Shown here one piece after another: positions 52,011 to 60,286 of a stretch of DNA of 64,000 nucleotides; position 1 is the stretch's first letter; each line of letters opens with the position of its first letter. Under the pieces are notes generated by a model. That model was not told where the DNA came from and made no database searches. It worked only from the letters and a program-made list of their open reading frames with translations. A program made the translations under genes and the position numbers. This DNA comes from Intestinicryptomonas porci. Its GTDB lineage: Bacteria; Verrucomicrobiota; Verrucomicrobiia; Opitutales; Intestinicryptomonadaceae. The DNA lies in assembly GCF_033971905.1 (NCBI RefSeq), contig NZ_JALBUT010000003.1:62001-126000 (forward strand), read 5' to 3'.

Positions 52011-52811
52011 ATGGATTTGCCCGACATCAGACTTGTAGCAAGCGACATGGACGGAACTCTGCTAAATTCAAAGGCGGAGCTTCCCCCCGACTTCTTTGAT
52101 ATTTTCGAGAGAATGCGCCGCAATAAAATTGCCTTTGTGGCGGCAAGCGGCAGGCAAATCCACAACATGAAAATCAAGTTTAAGGGAATTGTCGATGAAA
52201 TTTTCTTCGCCGCCGAAAACGGAGCTTATGTGACAAAGGCGGACAAAGAGCTTCTGTCATTGGAGCTTTCAAAAGACGACGTGCGGCAATTTTTGGAAAT
52301 CGCGCGGAAAATCGACGGCACATACATAGTGCTTTCGGGCAAAAAATTCGCATACATCGAAAATCCCGACCCCGTTTTTCTGGCGCGGCTTTCGAGCTAT
52401 TCGGGCTACTTGAAGCCCGTAAAGGACATATCGCAAGTCGATGACGACATTTTCTACAAATTCACGATTTGCGACTTAATAAACCCTGCTACAAATGCCT
52501 TCCCTCATTTTGAAAAACTGCGCGGAGATTTTCAGGTTAAAATCTCGGGACTGAAATGGATGGACATCACCCACAAACTCGCCGACAAAGGCTATGCCCT
52601 TAAACTGATACAGGACTCGCTCGGCGTAAGCATCGACCAAACCGCCGCGTTCGGCGACTATCTAAACGACATTGAGCTTCTAAAACGCGCCAAATACAGC
52701 TACGCCATGGCAAACGCCTTGGACGAAATAAAAAAACTCGCACGTTTCCAGACCTACTCCTACAACGAAGGCGGCGTCACAAAGGCTCTCTCGCAAATCC
52801 TGCCGAAATAA
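52011..52811 (+). CDS. Cof-type HAD-superfamily hydrolase
   Basis: A 266-aa haloacid dehalogenase-like phosphatase of the Cof/IIB group. Motif I is ASDMDGTLLN (nucleophile Asp at about 14). Motif II is VAASGRQ, and motifs III-IV are KGYALKLI and AAFGDYLNDIELL. The large cap domain between motifs II and III marks the sugar-phosphate or pyridoxal-phosphate phosphatases. The natural substrate cannot be predicted. It stands alone and ends at a strong bidirectional terminator. Confidence 0.9.
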   Translation: MDLPDIRLVASDMDGTLLNSKAELPPDFFDIFERMRRNKIAFVAASGRQIHNMKIKFKGIVDEIFFAAENGAYVTKADKELLSLELSKDDVRQFLEIARKIDGTYIVLSGKKFAYIENPDPVFLARLSSYSGYLKPVKDISQVDDDIFYKFTICDLINPATNAFPHFEKLRGDFQVKISGLKWMDITHKLADKGYALKLIQDSLGVSIDQTAAFGDYLNDIELLKRAKYSYAMANALDEIKKLARFQTYSYNEGGVTKALSQILPK

Positions 52812-52817
52812 CGACAA

Positions 52818-52851
52818 TAAAAAAAGCTTCGTTTTTTAACGAAGCTTTTTT
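52818..52851. terminator. Bidirectional terminator between HAD and PEP-CTERM genes
   Basis: A stem AAAAAGCTTCGTT/AACGAAGCTTTTT is flanked by A and T runs, between convergent genes. Confidence 0.88.
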
Positions 52852-52865
52852 GCTTTATGAAAAAA

Positions 52866-53759
52866 TTACTTGCGTCTTTTGTAAGCAACGAAAGCCAATG
52901 CCAAAGCACCAAAAATTGCCGCGTATGTTGAAGGTTCCGGAACCGATGGATTAATATTCAACACTGCATACAAAGTGTTGTTATTTTTTGAATCGTTTGC
53001 CCATTCAAAGCCTTCAAATGAAACAAAATCTCCGAATACGCTATTGTCAGACAAAGTCGGCGCAAATTCAGAACCGCCAAGAGTTTTGTAGGTAACGCCA
53101 AACGAAACCAAAGCAACATAATACGTTCCACCTTCAATACCGGCATCAAATAAGTCTTGAAGCAGTATGTTTGAAAAATCCAAAACAAATTCGCCCTGCA
53201 TCTGTTGAAATTCGCCCGTAGTGTAAAAAATTGCATTGTCATCCAAACCTGAGCTTTTTTGGGTAATCAAATTTGAAGCTGCAACATTGTAAGTTGCGGT
53301 TGTTCCCGACATCATCTGCAAGCGATTAGTTGAGTTTATGCTCTTTGCAACAGCGGCTTTAAATTTGCCAAATTCATCTATTCCACCAAAAATATAATCT
53401 CCGCAACCGTTTTGTTTTTGGTTTATTCGGGAAGATGTCACATAACTACCGCCCAAAAAAGTCAAATTGGTACCCGTTCCATCCAAGGTAAGTCCGGCAG
53501 AAGTCACCGACGCACCTTCCATAAAAACAATAGAAGCATTGGGCTTTACAAAAATAGACTTGACAGGATCAACCGCGCTGTCAATCGTTACAACAGTACC
53601 GGCACCAATATTTACGCCATCATCGGAAGTACTTGGAACAGTTCCCTGATTCCAAATGCCGGAATCAGACCAATTACCGCTCATTGTGGAAGCATTCCAA
53701 GCGGCAAAAAGCGGCATTGTTAAAATAATAGATATAAAAATAGCAGATATTTTTTTCAT
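52866..53759 (-). CDS. PEP-CTERM exported surface protein
   Basis: A 297-aa protein. It has a signal peptide (MKKISAIFISIILTMPLFA), then a beta-rich passenger with an autotransporter-like start (WNASTMSGNWSDSGIWNQG, VNIGAGTVVTIDSAVDPVKS), and a C-terminal sorting signal VPEPSTYAAIFGALALAFVAYKRRK. The anchor differs from that of the pentapeptide-repeat protein at only a few positions. Exosortase cleaves such signals and the passenger is usually displayed or released with exopolysaccharide. No exosortase gene is in this window. Confidence 0.88.
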   Translation of the reverse strand: MKKISAIFISIILTMPLFAAWNASTMSGNWSDSGIWNQGTVPSTSDDGVNIGAGTVVTIDSAVDPVKSIFVKPNASIVFMEGASVTSAGLTLDGTGTNLTFLGGSYVTSSRINQKQNGCGDYIFGGIDEFGKFKAAVAKSINSTNRLQMMSGTTATYNVAASNLITQKSSGLDDNAIFYTTGEFQQMQGEFVLDFSNILLQDLFDAGIEGGTYYVALVSFGVTYKTLGGSEFAPTLSDNSVFGDFVSFEGFEWANDSKNNNTLYAVLNINPSVPEPSTYAAIFGALALAFVAYKRRK

Positions 53760-53955
53760 GATAATTTGAAACTTATAACCGGTTTTACAAAAGTCAATAG
53801 AATTTTAAGCTTTTACAGACAACATCTTATGATTTTATAGGCATTCTTTTTTCCGTATTTTAGTAAAACATGAAAGAATATGAATTAAAAGGAATATACT
53901 TTTATAAAAAAAGAATGGCAAACGCCAAAATTCGTGCTATGTTAAATTTGTTTTT

Positions 53956-54627
53956 ATGGAAAAATTCGGCGAAAAATTTTTATCAAACGGCAATGTCCTT
54001 TTTATCGACACCGCTTCCGACAACATATCGGCATGCCTTGCCCAAAACGGCAAAATAATATGTTCGATGTCAAAACAAGGCGGCGCGCTCGAAAACATGT
54101 TCGGAATTTTAAACGAAATTTTCGCCGCCGCATCTTTGAATGCAAGAGATGTTTCAGCTTTTGGTTTTTGTCAAGGGGTAGGCTCCATTTTGGGCATAAG
54201 AACTGCGTCCGCCGCGCTTTCCACATTCCGCGCGGCAAACAAAAATTCAGTCTGCTTCGCATGGAATTTGCTTAAAACATACGCGCAAATTCTCAAAGCT
54301 TCGCGGAGCGAATTTGCAATCTTATGCCCTTCGCGCAAAAACTTCGCAAACCTCTTAGCCTTTGAAAACGGCAAAACAATCGAAAAAGAAATAGCATCAT
54401 CTGAAATACAAGGCATAAAACTGCCGAAATATTTTGTCGAACAACGCAAGTCGGCGGACAAGAATTTTGAAAATCTTGAGCGCGTGTTTTTTAACGCAAC
54501 CGAAATCGCAGAATTTTTGCTGAAAAACGAAGATTTCGCATATGTTTGCGAGCCTTCGGAAATTTTGGACGCCGCAGTTCTTGCCAAACGCGAATATGTA
54601 AAATGGAATTCCCCCGCACACAGTTGA
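53956..54627 (+). CDS. tsaB: tRNA threonylcarbamoyladenosine biosynthesis protein TsaB (divergent)
   Basis: A 223-aa ASKHA-fold protein that supports TsaD in forming t6A37 of tRNAs. The N-terminus VLFIDTASDNISACLAQ matches the TsaB phosphate-1 strand. GFCQGVGSILGIRTASAAL corresponds to GxGPGSFTGLRIG in a degenerate form, as usual for the non-catalytic TsaB. The C-terminal half is poorly conserved. No clear Shine-Dalgarno precedes the ATG. It overlaps the alanine racemase-like gene by 25 nt; a tsaB-alr-type grouping near cell-wall and tRNA genes is seen in other bacteria. Confidence 0.8.
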   Translation: MEKFGEKFLSNGNVLFIDTASDNISACLAQNGKIICSMSKQGGALENMFGILNEIFAAASLNARDVSAFGFCQGVGSILGIRTASAALSTFRAANKNSVCFAWNLLKTYAQILKASRSEFAILCPSRKNFANLLAFENGKTIEKEIASSEIQGIKLPKYFVEQRKSADKNFENLERVFFNATEIAEFLLKNEDFAYVCEPSEILDAAVLAKREYVKWNSPAHS

Positions 54628-55745
54628 GAGCGTCGATTGAAATCGACTTGTACGCGCTTGAACGCAATTTGGGCAGAATAAAAAATTTCCTGCCGTCCTC
54701 GCGCAGCTACATCGCGCTCGTTGCCGCCGACGCTTTCGGAATAGGCTTGGAAGCCGCGGTTGCAAGGCTCATGATTAGCGGAGCGGACGCATTCGCCGTC
54801 ACAAACCTTTCGGAAGCCGTAAGGGTCAGAAAAGTGGGCGCAGGCTGGCCCGTAATAGTTTTAAGTGCGTCAATTCCGCAGGAAGAAGAGCAGTTCGTAT
54901 TAAACGACATAACTCCGACGATATCGAGCCTTGAAGAAGCAAAAAGATTTGAAGCCGCCGCGAAAAAATTCGGAAAAACCGCAAGCGTGCATTTAAAACT
55001 GCCCTCGCAAAACAGTGAAATTTCAATCCCCGACAAAGACGAGGCGAAAAAAATTTTAGACTTTCTTTTAAACAGCCCAAATTTGAATTTGGAAGCATTC
55101 TGCGTTGCAGGAACAGGCACGGGCGCGCCCGAAGAAATGGAAATTCCCGACGCCGAATTTCTGAAATATTGCGCCGAAAAAACGGCGGTTTGCGGAAAGA
55201 AAATCTACGTCCACCATAGCGATGTCTTCAATCCGAAAATCCTGCCAAACTGTTTCCAGACAAGCTTGCGCGCGGGGCTTGTTTTATTCGGCATACGCCC
55301 CGAAAAAAATTCGATTTTAAGAGACTTTAACCCCGAACAAGTGCTATCTTTCAAGTCCGCGATAGCCCACATAAAAGAGCTGCCCAAAGACGCCTATGTC
55401 GGCTATTCCCACACTTACAAACTGAAAAAAGACTCAAAAATCGCGCTGGTCGCCGCAGGCTACGGGGACGGGCTTGCAAGAAGCCTTGGAAGCCGCGCAA
55501 ACGTCATAGTCCGCGACACCCTGCTACCGATTATAGGCATTGTTTCAATGGACCAGGCGGCAATAGACGCCTCGGCCCTTCCCAATATACGCCTTTCCGA
55601 CGAAGTAGTCATAATCGGCTCGACGCGCTCCCAAACAATTACAATAGAAGACTACTGCAAGACAATAAACATAACCCCCGCGGAAGCATTGACCGCAATC
55701 ACACAGCGGGTTGTGCGCTTTTATACGGCAGGAACAATAAAATAA
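54603..55745 (+). CDS. alr: Alanine racemase-family protein lacking the PLP lysine
   Basis: A 380-aa fold-type III protein homologous to alanine racemase, which supplies D-alanine for peptidoglycan. It has RASIEIDLYALERNLGRIK at the start and GYGDGLARSLGSRANV with IIGIVSMDQAAIDAS in the C-terminal domain. The YSHTY block holds the catalytic Tyr region. At the cofactor site, where Alr has AVVKADAYGHG, this protein reads ALVAADAFGIG; the codon at the lysine position is GCC (Ala), and no lysine is nearby. A normal Schiff base with PLP cannot form. It may therefore be inactive as a racemase or have another role. The start at 54603 lies inside tsaB. Confidence 0.8.
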   Translation: MEFPRTQLRASIEIDLYALERNLGRIKNFLPSSRSYIALVAADAFGIGLEAAVARLMISGADAFAVTNLSEAVRVRKVGAGWPVIVLSASIPQEEEQFVLNDITPTISSLEEAKRFEAAAKKFGKTASVHLKLPSQNSEISIPDKDEAKKILDFLLNSPNLNLEAFCVAGTGTGAPEEMEIPDAEFLKYCAEKTAVCGKKIYVHHSDVFNPKILPNCFQTSLRAGLVLFGIRPEKNSILRDFNPEQVLSFKSAIAHIKELPKDAYVGYSHTYKLKKDSKIALVAAGYGDGLARSLGSRANVIVRDTLLPIIGIVSMDQAAIDASALPNIRLSDEVVIIGSTRSQTITIEDYCKTINITPAEALTAITQRVVRFYTAGTIK

Positions 55746-55832
55746 AACTGCGAGACAAAATATTTTTTGATTTTTTAAAAATTTTTCTTGCAAAACAAAA
55801 TCAATATAGTAATTTCATAAGCTTTATTTAAC

Positions 55833-55904
55833 GGACCAGTAGCTCAATGGTAGAGCAGCAGCCTTTTAAGCCGTTGGTTCCGGGTTCAAGTCCCGGCTGG
55901 TCCA
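55833..55904 (+). tRNA. tRNA-Lys (anticodon UUU)
   Basis: A 72-nt cloverleaf: acceptor GGACCAG/CTGGTCC, D arm GCTC/GAGC, anticodon loop CTTTTAA with anticodon TTT, 5-nt variable loop, and T arm CCGGG-TTCAAGT-CCCGG. The discriminator is A and CCA is not encoded. The anticodon stem GCAGC/GCCGT has a wobble G-T and an A-C mismatch at the third pair. Confidence 0.95.
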
Positions 55905-55913
55905 CAAAATAAA

Positions 55914-55941
55914 AACGCCGCCGACAAGGCGGTTTTTTTTT
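55914..55941 (+). terminator. Terminator after tRNA-Lys
   Basis: A stem CCGCC/GGCGG with a 5-nt loop, followed by nine T, 14 nt after the end of the tRNA. Confidence 0.85.
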
Positions 55942-56032
55942 GCGCCATTAAAAGAATGGTAAAACCGTAAGCTGATTAGAGATATCGTCAAATACAAGTT
56001 TTTAAGGCAAAGGCTGATTTGCCTCCGTTTTT

Positions 56033-56782
56033 TTACAAGCGGGATTTTCCCGCAATCAAGCAGGCGTTGTAAGCCGCGCCGAATCCGTTATCGATGTTTA
56101 CGACGCTCACCCCGTTTGCGCATGAATTCATCATTGAAAGCAAGGCGGCAATCCCGCCGAAGCTTGCACCGTAGCCCACGCTTGTGGGGACGGCAATTAC
56201 CGGCTCTTTAACAAGACCCGCAAGCACGCTTGCAAGCGCGCCTTCCATTCCCGCAACCGCAATGACAACCTGCGCTTCCCTAATTCTGCCTATGTTTTCA
56301 AGCAACCTGTGAAGCCCCGCGACGCCGCAATCGTAAAAGCATTCTGCATTCACTCCCAAAAATTCGAGGGTAGCTTTCGCCTCTTCCGCAACGGGCATAT
56401 CGGAAGTGCCCGCCGAAACTATCGCCACAAATCCTTCCGAAGATTCCCTGTTTTCAGCCCCGACGGAAAAAGTGCGCGCAATGAGGTTTGCCCTGCCCTG
56501 CGGAAACTTGGATTCAAGAAGCTCCATCGCGTCCGAACTCAGGCGCGTAGCAAGCACGGGAGAGCCTTCCGAAACGATTGCCTCCATTATTTCCAAAATT
56601 TGGGCGGGCGTTTTTCCCGCGCCGTAAACGACTTCGCCGACGCCCGTTCTACCTCTGCGCGAGCGGTCGATTTTGGTATGCCCCAAATCCATCGTCTGCG
56701 CGTCCGAAATCAGTTTCAGTGCCTCTTTTTCCGAGAGCTTGCCCGCCTTGAAATCCGACAAAACATCTTCAATCTTTTTCAT
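56033..56782 (-). CDS. larB: Nickel pincer cofactor biosynthesis protein LarB
   Basis: A 249-aa homologue of LarB, which carboxylates and hydrolyses nicotinic acid adenine dinucleotide to start synthesis of the nickel-pincer nucleotide cofactor. The C-terminal part has the PurE-like fold: IVSAGTSDMPVAEEA, CGVAGLHRLLENIG, VAGMEGALASVLAGLV, and VPTSVGYGASFGG. The N-terminal portion (DRSRRGRTGVGEVVYGAGKTP) is LarB-specific. The start overlaps the larE end by 14 nt; it is the last gene of the operon. Confidence 0.93.
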   Translation of the reverse strand: MKKIEDVLSDFKAGKLSEKEALKLISDAQTMDLGHTKIDRSRRGRTGVGEVVYGAGKTPAQILEIMEAIVSEGSPVLATRLSSDAMELLESKFPQGRANLIARTFSVGAENRESSEGFVAIVSAGTSDMPVAEEAKATLEFLGVNAECFYDCGVAGLHRLLENIGRIREAQVVIAVAGMEGALASVLAGLVKEPVIAVPTSVGYGASFGGIAALLSMMNSCANGVSVVNIDNGFGAAYNACLIAGKSRL

Positions 56783-57551
56783 TCATTGCTCCTTGCCTGT
56801 ATCCATTTAAATCGAGCGAAACATATTTAAACCCCAAGCCCGACATCTTCCTGCAAATTTCCTCGCGCTTTTGCATGAACTCTCCGAACTTGTCCCGCGC
56901 GATTTCAATGCGTGCCAAGTTTGAATGCACCCTTACCCTGACCTGCAAAAAACCCAAGTCCTGCAAAAACTCCTCCGCGCAATCGACGCGCCTTAACATC
57001 TCTTCCGAAACTTCCCTTCCGTGTTCAAAGCGCGTCAAAAGGCAGGCGTAGGCGGGCTTTTCGGAAACTTCCAAACCGTATGATTTTGCAAGGTCTCGTA
57101 TTTCATCTTTTGTGATTGCGCACTCCAAAAAAGGGCTTGCCACTCCAAGCTCACGCAAAGCCCTCATTCCGGGGCGGAAGTCTTTGGTGTCGTCAAGATT
57201 GGTGCCGTCTGCAAGGATTTCAAAGCCGTTTTCAGCCGCAATTTTTTTAAGTTTTTCAAAGAGAAATTTTTTGCAGACATAACACCTGTCTTTCGGATTT
57301 TTCAGGATTTCGCAGTCCACCCCGATTTCGATTTTAAGAAATTTCACACCAAAGCGCGCGGCAAGCTTTTCGGCATAAGAGGTTTCTCTTGCCATCATGT
57401 AGGGAGTATGGGCGGTGATTGCCAAGCAGTTTTCGCGCCCTAAAAAATCCGCGCAAAACGCAAGCAATGCGGAGCTGTCAACCCCGCCCGAAAGCGCGAC
57501 TGCAACGCGCTTGCTTTTTAAATGCGAGCGCAATTTATCTCGAAAGTTCAT
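56769..57551 (-). CDS. larE: Sulfur-sacrificing transferase LarE
   Basis: A 260-aa PP-loop ATPase that transfers sulfur into the pincer cofactor after adenylating its carboxylate. The PP-loop VALSGGVDSSALLAF is at residues 17-31. RCYVCKKFLF contains conserved cysteines, and ADGTNLDDTKDFRPGMRAL is the second signature. Some LarE proteins sacrifice a single Cys while others use an iron-sulfur cluster; which one applies here is not settled by inspection. It overlaps larC and larB. Confidence 0.93.
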   Translation of the reverse strand: MNFRDKLRSHLKSKRVAVALSGGVDSSALLAFCADFLGRENCLAITAHTPYMMARETSYAEKLAARFGVKFLKIEIGVDCEILKNPKDRCYVCKKFLFEKLKKIAAENGFEILADGTNLDDTKDFRPGMRALRELGVASPFLECAITKDEIRDLAKSYGLEVSEKPAYACLLTRFEHGREVSEEMLRRVDCAEEFLQDLGFLQVRVRVHSNLARIEIARDKFGEFMQKREEICRKMSGLGFKYVSLDLNGYRQGAMNEKD

Positions 57552-58779
57552 CTCTTATTTTTTGCAAAACCTCACTGATTGAAATTGATTTTTCGTTTGC
57601 CAACCTTTTCAAATCCTCAAATTCAAATTTCTTTTTTTGGGAATTTTTAAAAGCGGAAATCTTGCAGCGGACTTCGCCAAGCGAAGTTTCAACTTTCGAC
57701 GTTTCGCGCTCCAAAGACTCGCGCAAGACTTCGCTTTGGCGCAGCCCTATCGTAGATGAGTATTTAAAAAAGCAGTCTTTTATTTCGCGCAAACTTTCCG
57801 ACTTTGCGAGCGCGCAAACTTTCACTGCCAAGCGGTTCTTCTTCATGACAATGCTTTCCTGCCAGACGTCGCAAGCGTTCGCCTCGAAAAGCTTTTCGGT
57901 TAAATATGAAATTTCTTCGGGCGACATGTCGTCTATGTTCGCGGAAATTTCATACATCTTTTCGGATTTGTTTTCATCTGAATTTTCTTTGCTTTCAATC
58001 AGCATTACACGCAGAACGTTTGCAAGCCCTTCAACATTTCTATGCCCTACGCCTACGCCGCACTTTAAAATTTTGCCTTCGATTTTCGGCTCAAATTCGG
58101 AACATAGCGCGGCAAGGATGGCGACGCCCGTCGGGGTTGCGCACTCGCACTCTGCCGCGCCAATAGAAGAGGGCAGGTTCTTTGCAAGAAGAGCGGTGGC
58201 GGGAGCCGGAACAGGCATAATGCCGTGCGCGCACTTGACCGTTCCGCCGCCAAGCTCCACTTTCGACGAAGTGAATTTTTCAATGCCCAAAAGTTCGACG
58301 CAAACCGCCGCCCCCACAATGTCGATTATGGAATCAACTGCCCCGACTTCATGAAAGCAAACATCGCCGACTTCTCTGCCATGTATTTCAGCTTCAGCGC
58401 GCGCGATTTTTTCAAATATCTTAATCGACATTTCCTTCACGTTTGAAGACAAATCGGAATTTTCTATCATCGCCTTTATGTCGGAGTAATGGCGGTGGTG
58501 ATGATGGTGTTCGCGGCAATGCCCCTCGTGATGTTCTTCGTGATGATGATGCTTCTCATTGTGGTGCGAATGCTCTTCCAAATCTTCGCACACCACTTCG
58601 ACGCGCGTCCCGAATATTCCCCCGCGCGAGTCCTTGAAAGTTTGGATTTCCCAACCGTCCAAATGTAGCTTATTTAACTCTTTTATAAGCTCATTTTTAT
58701 CGACGCCCAAATCGAGCATCGCCGCCAAATTCATGTCTCCGCTGATTCCCGCGGCACAGTTGTAATGCAATATTTTCAT
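57535..58779 (-). CDS. larC: Nickel insertion protein LarC
   Basis: A 414-aa CTP-dependent cyclometallase that inserts nickel into the pincer nucleotide. It starts ILHYNCAAGISGDMNLAAMLDLGVD, the usual LarC opening. A striking His-rich stretch at about residues 72-102 (clusters such as HHHHEEHHEGHCREHHHHH) is a likely nickel store. GGGTVKCAHGIMPVPAPAT and EYECATPTGVAILAAL-type sequence (here AECECATPTGVAIL) follow. The whole protein is in one frame; in some bacteria larC is split by a programmed frameshift, which is not needed here. It starts 8 nt after the ATPase gene. Confidence 0.93.
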   Translation of the reverse strand: MKILHYNCAAGISGDMNLAAMLDLGVDKNELIKELNKLHLDGWEIQTFKDSRGGIFGTRVEVVCEDLEEHSHHNEKHHHHEEHHEGHCREHHHHHRHYSDIKAMIENSDLSSNVKEMSIKIFEKIARAEAEIHGREVGDVCFHEVGAVDSIIDIVGAAVCVELLGIEKFTSSKVELGGGTVKCAHGIMPVPAPATALLAKNLPSSIGAAECECATPTGVAILAALCSEFEPKIEGKILKCGVGVGHRNVEGLANVLRVMLIESKENSDENKSEKMYEISANIDDMSPEEISYLTEKLFEANACDVWQESIVMKKNRLAVKVCALAKSESLREIKDCFFKYSSTIGLRQSEVLRESLERETSKVETSLGEVRCKISAFKNSQKKKFEFEDLKRLANEKSISISEVLQKIRDELSR

Positions 58780-58787
58780 AAATTTAC

Positions 58788-59486
58788 CTATAATAAAGAA
58801 CAGTTAAAAAGCAGCTTTTCATCCGACAAAATTTCAGAGGCGTTCCCGAATTTAACAAGGCGTGAATTGTCTAAAACCGCCGCTTTTTCGCAGACGCTTC
58901 CCGCCACTTTCAAGTCGTGGGTCGCAATGATTTTCGTCCCTTTCAAAGACTTCAAAAGTTCGCATAAAAGCCGCGTCGAACGCGCGTCAAGCTGGGAAGT
59001 CGGCTCGTCGAAAAGCAAAATTTTCGGCTTCATCGCAAGAATGCAGGCAATCGCCGCCCTCTTTTTTTCGCCTTCCGAAAGCCGCGACGGGGAGCGATTG
59101 GCAAGATGCGATATGTTTAAGCTTGCCATTGTTTCGCCTGCAATTTCCATTGATTTTTGGAAATCAAAGCCCATGTTTCTAAGCCCGAAAACAACGTCCT
59201 CTTCAACGGTCAAAGAGAAAAGCTGGTCGTCTGAATTTTGAAAAACAAAGCCGATGTCGGAGCGGATTTTTCGCAAATTTTTGCGCTCTAAAAGCGTGCC
59301 GTTTATTTCGACAGACCCGCTTGAAATTTTGCAAAGCCCCGCAAGCGTTTTTAAAAGCGTCGATTTGCCCGCCCCGTTTGCACCGAGGAGCGCGACGCTT
59401 TCGCCTTCTTTTATTTCAAGAGAAACGTCCTTTAAGGCGCAATTTCCTCCGCCATACTCAACGCTCAAATTTTCTATTTTTACCAT
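58788..59486 (-). CDS. larO: ECF-type nickel/cobalt transporter ATP-binding protein (LarO/CbiO-like)
   Basis: A 232-aa ABC ATPase energising nickel uptake. Walker A is GANGAGKSTLLK, the Q-loop lies in FVFQNSDDQLFS, the signature is LSEGEKKRAAIA, and Walker B is ILLFDEPTSQLD. FQNSDDQLF is characteristic of energy-coupling-factor ATPases. The ATG at 59486 (MVKIENLS) is the family start; a longer frame would overlap the permease gene by some 130 nt. It belongs to the larMN-larQ-larO-larC-larE-larB operon. Confidence 0.92.
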   Translation of the reverse strand: MVKIENLSVEYGGGNCALKDVSLEIKEGESVALLGANGAGKSTLLKTLAGLCKISSGSVEINGTLLERKNLRKIRSDIGFVFQNSDDQLFSLTVEEDVVFGLRNMGFDFQKSMEIAGETMASLNISHLANRSPSRLSEGEKKRAAIACILAMKPKILLFDEPTSQLDARSTRLLCELLKSLKGTKIIATHDLKVAGSVCEKAAVLDNSRLVKFGNASEILSDEKLLFNCSLL

Positions 59487-59494
59487 TGCTCCCC

Positions 59495-60286
59495 TTAAAA
59501 AATCCAATCCGAAAACCTCAAAAAAAAGCAGAAAAAAGCAAAGCAAACAAGAGCCGCTATTTCCGCAAAACTCTCTTTCGACTTGTAAAACTCCATTGTC
59601 TTTCGGGCGCAAAATCCCCTGCAAAGCATTGCTGAATAAATATTTTCAGCCCTGTCCAAACTCCGCAAAAAAAGACGCGCCGCAATCTTGTGCCAGTCGG
59701 AAAATTTAATCCCTTTCAAATTCGGAGCGCGCAAAGAATAAGCGCAGTGCATGCGCCCTGCTTCGTCGAGCATAACTTCCAAATAGCGCAAAGTGAGCAC
59801 CGTCTGCAAAACCAAAACGCATGGCAGCTTAAACCTGCGAAGCCCGCCCGCAATGGCGTTTATGGGCGTTGTAAGAACCAAAAAAAGTGCGGCTCCCACG
59901 CACAACACCGCCTTGCATAAAAGCGTGAAAAACGAAACCGCCCCTCCGCGGGCTTCAAAACCAAACGGAAGCGCAACCGCGGAGTTGTCGAAAATCAAAT
60001 TTGAAATTCCCGTAAAAAGCACAAACGGCAAAACAATCAAAAGCCTGTTAAAAAATATTTTTGCGGGCGGGCGAACCGCAATCCACAACATGGCGGGAAA
60101 TGCGAAAAAAAGCAGAACCCTCAAATCGTAAACGCCGAAAGAGACGACGCACAAAATAAAAACAAAACTTGCGAGAATTTTTACAGACGCGCCAATCGAG
60201 GCAAAACGGGAGTCGGAAGCGGAAAAAGTTTCCAGCTCCCGCATTGAGGCAATCGAAAAAGCGATGCTGTCCGCGCTATCTTTCAC
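59495..60286 (-). CDS. larQ: ECF transporter transmembrane component (LarQ/CbiQ-like)
   Basis: A 263-aa integral membrane T-component that couples the ATPase to the substrate-capture protein. It has about five hydrophobic helices. The coupling-helix region reads SLRAPNLKGIKFSDWHKIAARLFLRSLDRAENIYSAMLCRGF (cited here only in part), with the ECF-specific RSLDRAENIYSAMLCRG block. The start overlaps the larMN end by 11 nt and the stop is 8 nt from larO. Confidence 0.9.
   Translation of the reverse strand: MKDSADSIAFSIASMRELETFSASDSRFASIGASVKILASFVFILCVVSFGVYDLRVLLFFAFPAMLWIAVRPPAKIFFNRLLIVLPFVLFTGISNLIFDNSAVALPFGFEARGGAVSFFTLLCKAVLCVGAALFLVLTTPINAIAGGLRRFKLPCVLVLQTVLTLRYLEVMLDEAGRMHCAYSLRAPNLKGIKFSDWHKIAARLFLRSLDRAENIYSAMLCRGFCARKTMEFYKSKESFAEIAALVCFAFFCFFLRFSDWIF

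Noticed and set aside
53870..54058. Short plus-strand frame upstream of and overlapping tsaB
   Set aside because: It runs into tsaB in another frame, has no recognisable features, and tsaB explains the region.
55748..55832. Sigma-70 promoter for tRNA-Lys
   Set aside because: TTGCAA and TATAGT are present, but the spacing is only 11 nt, too short to call.
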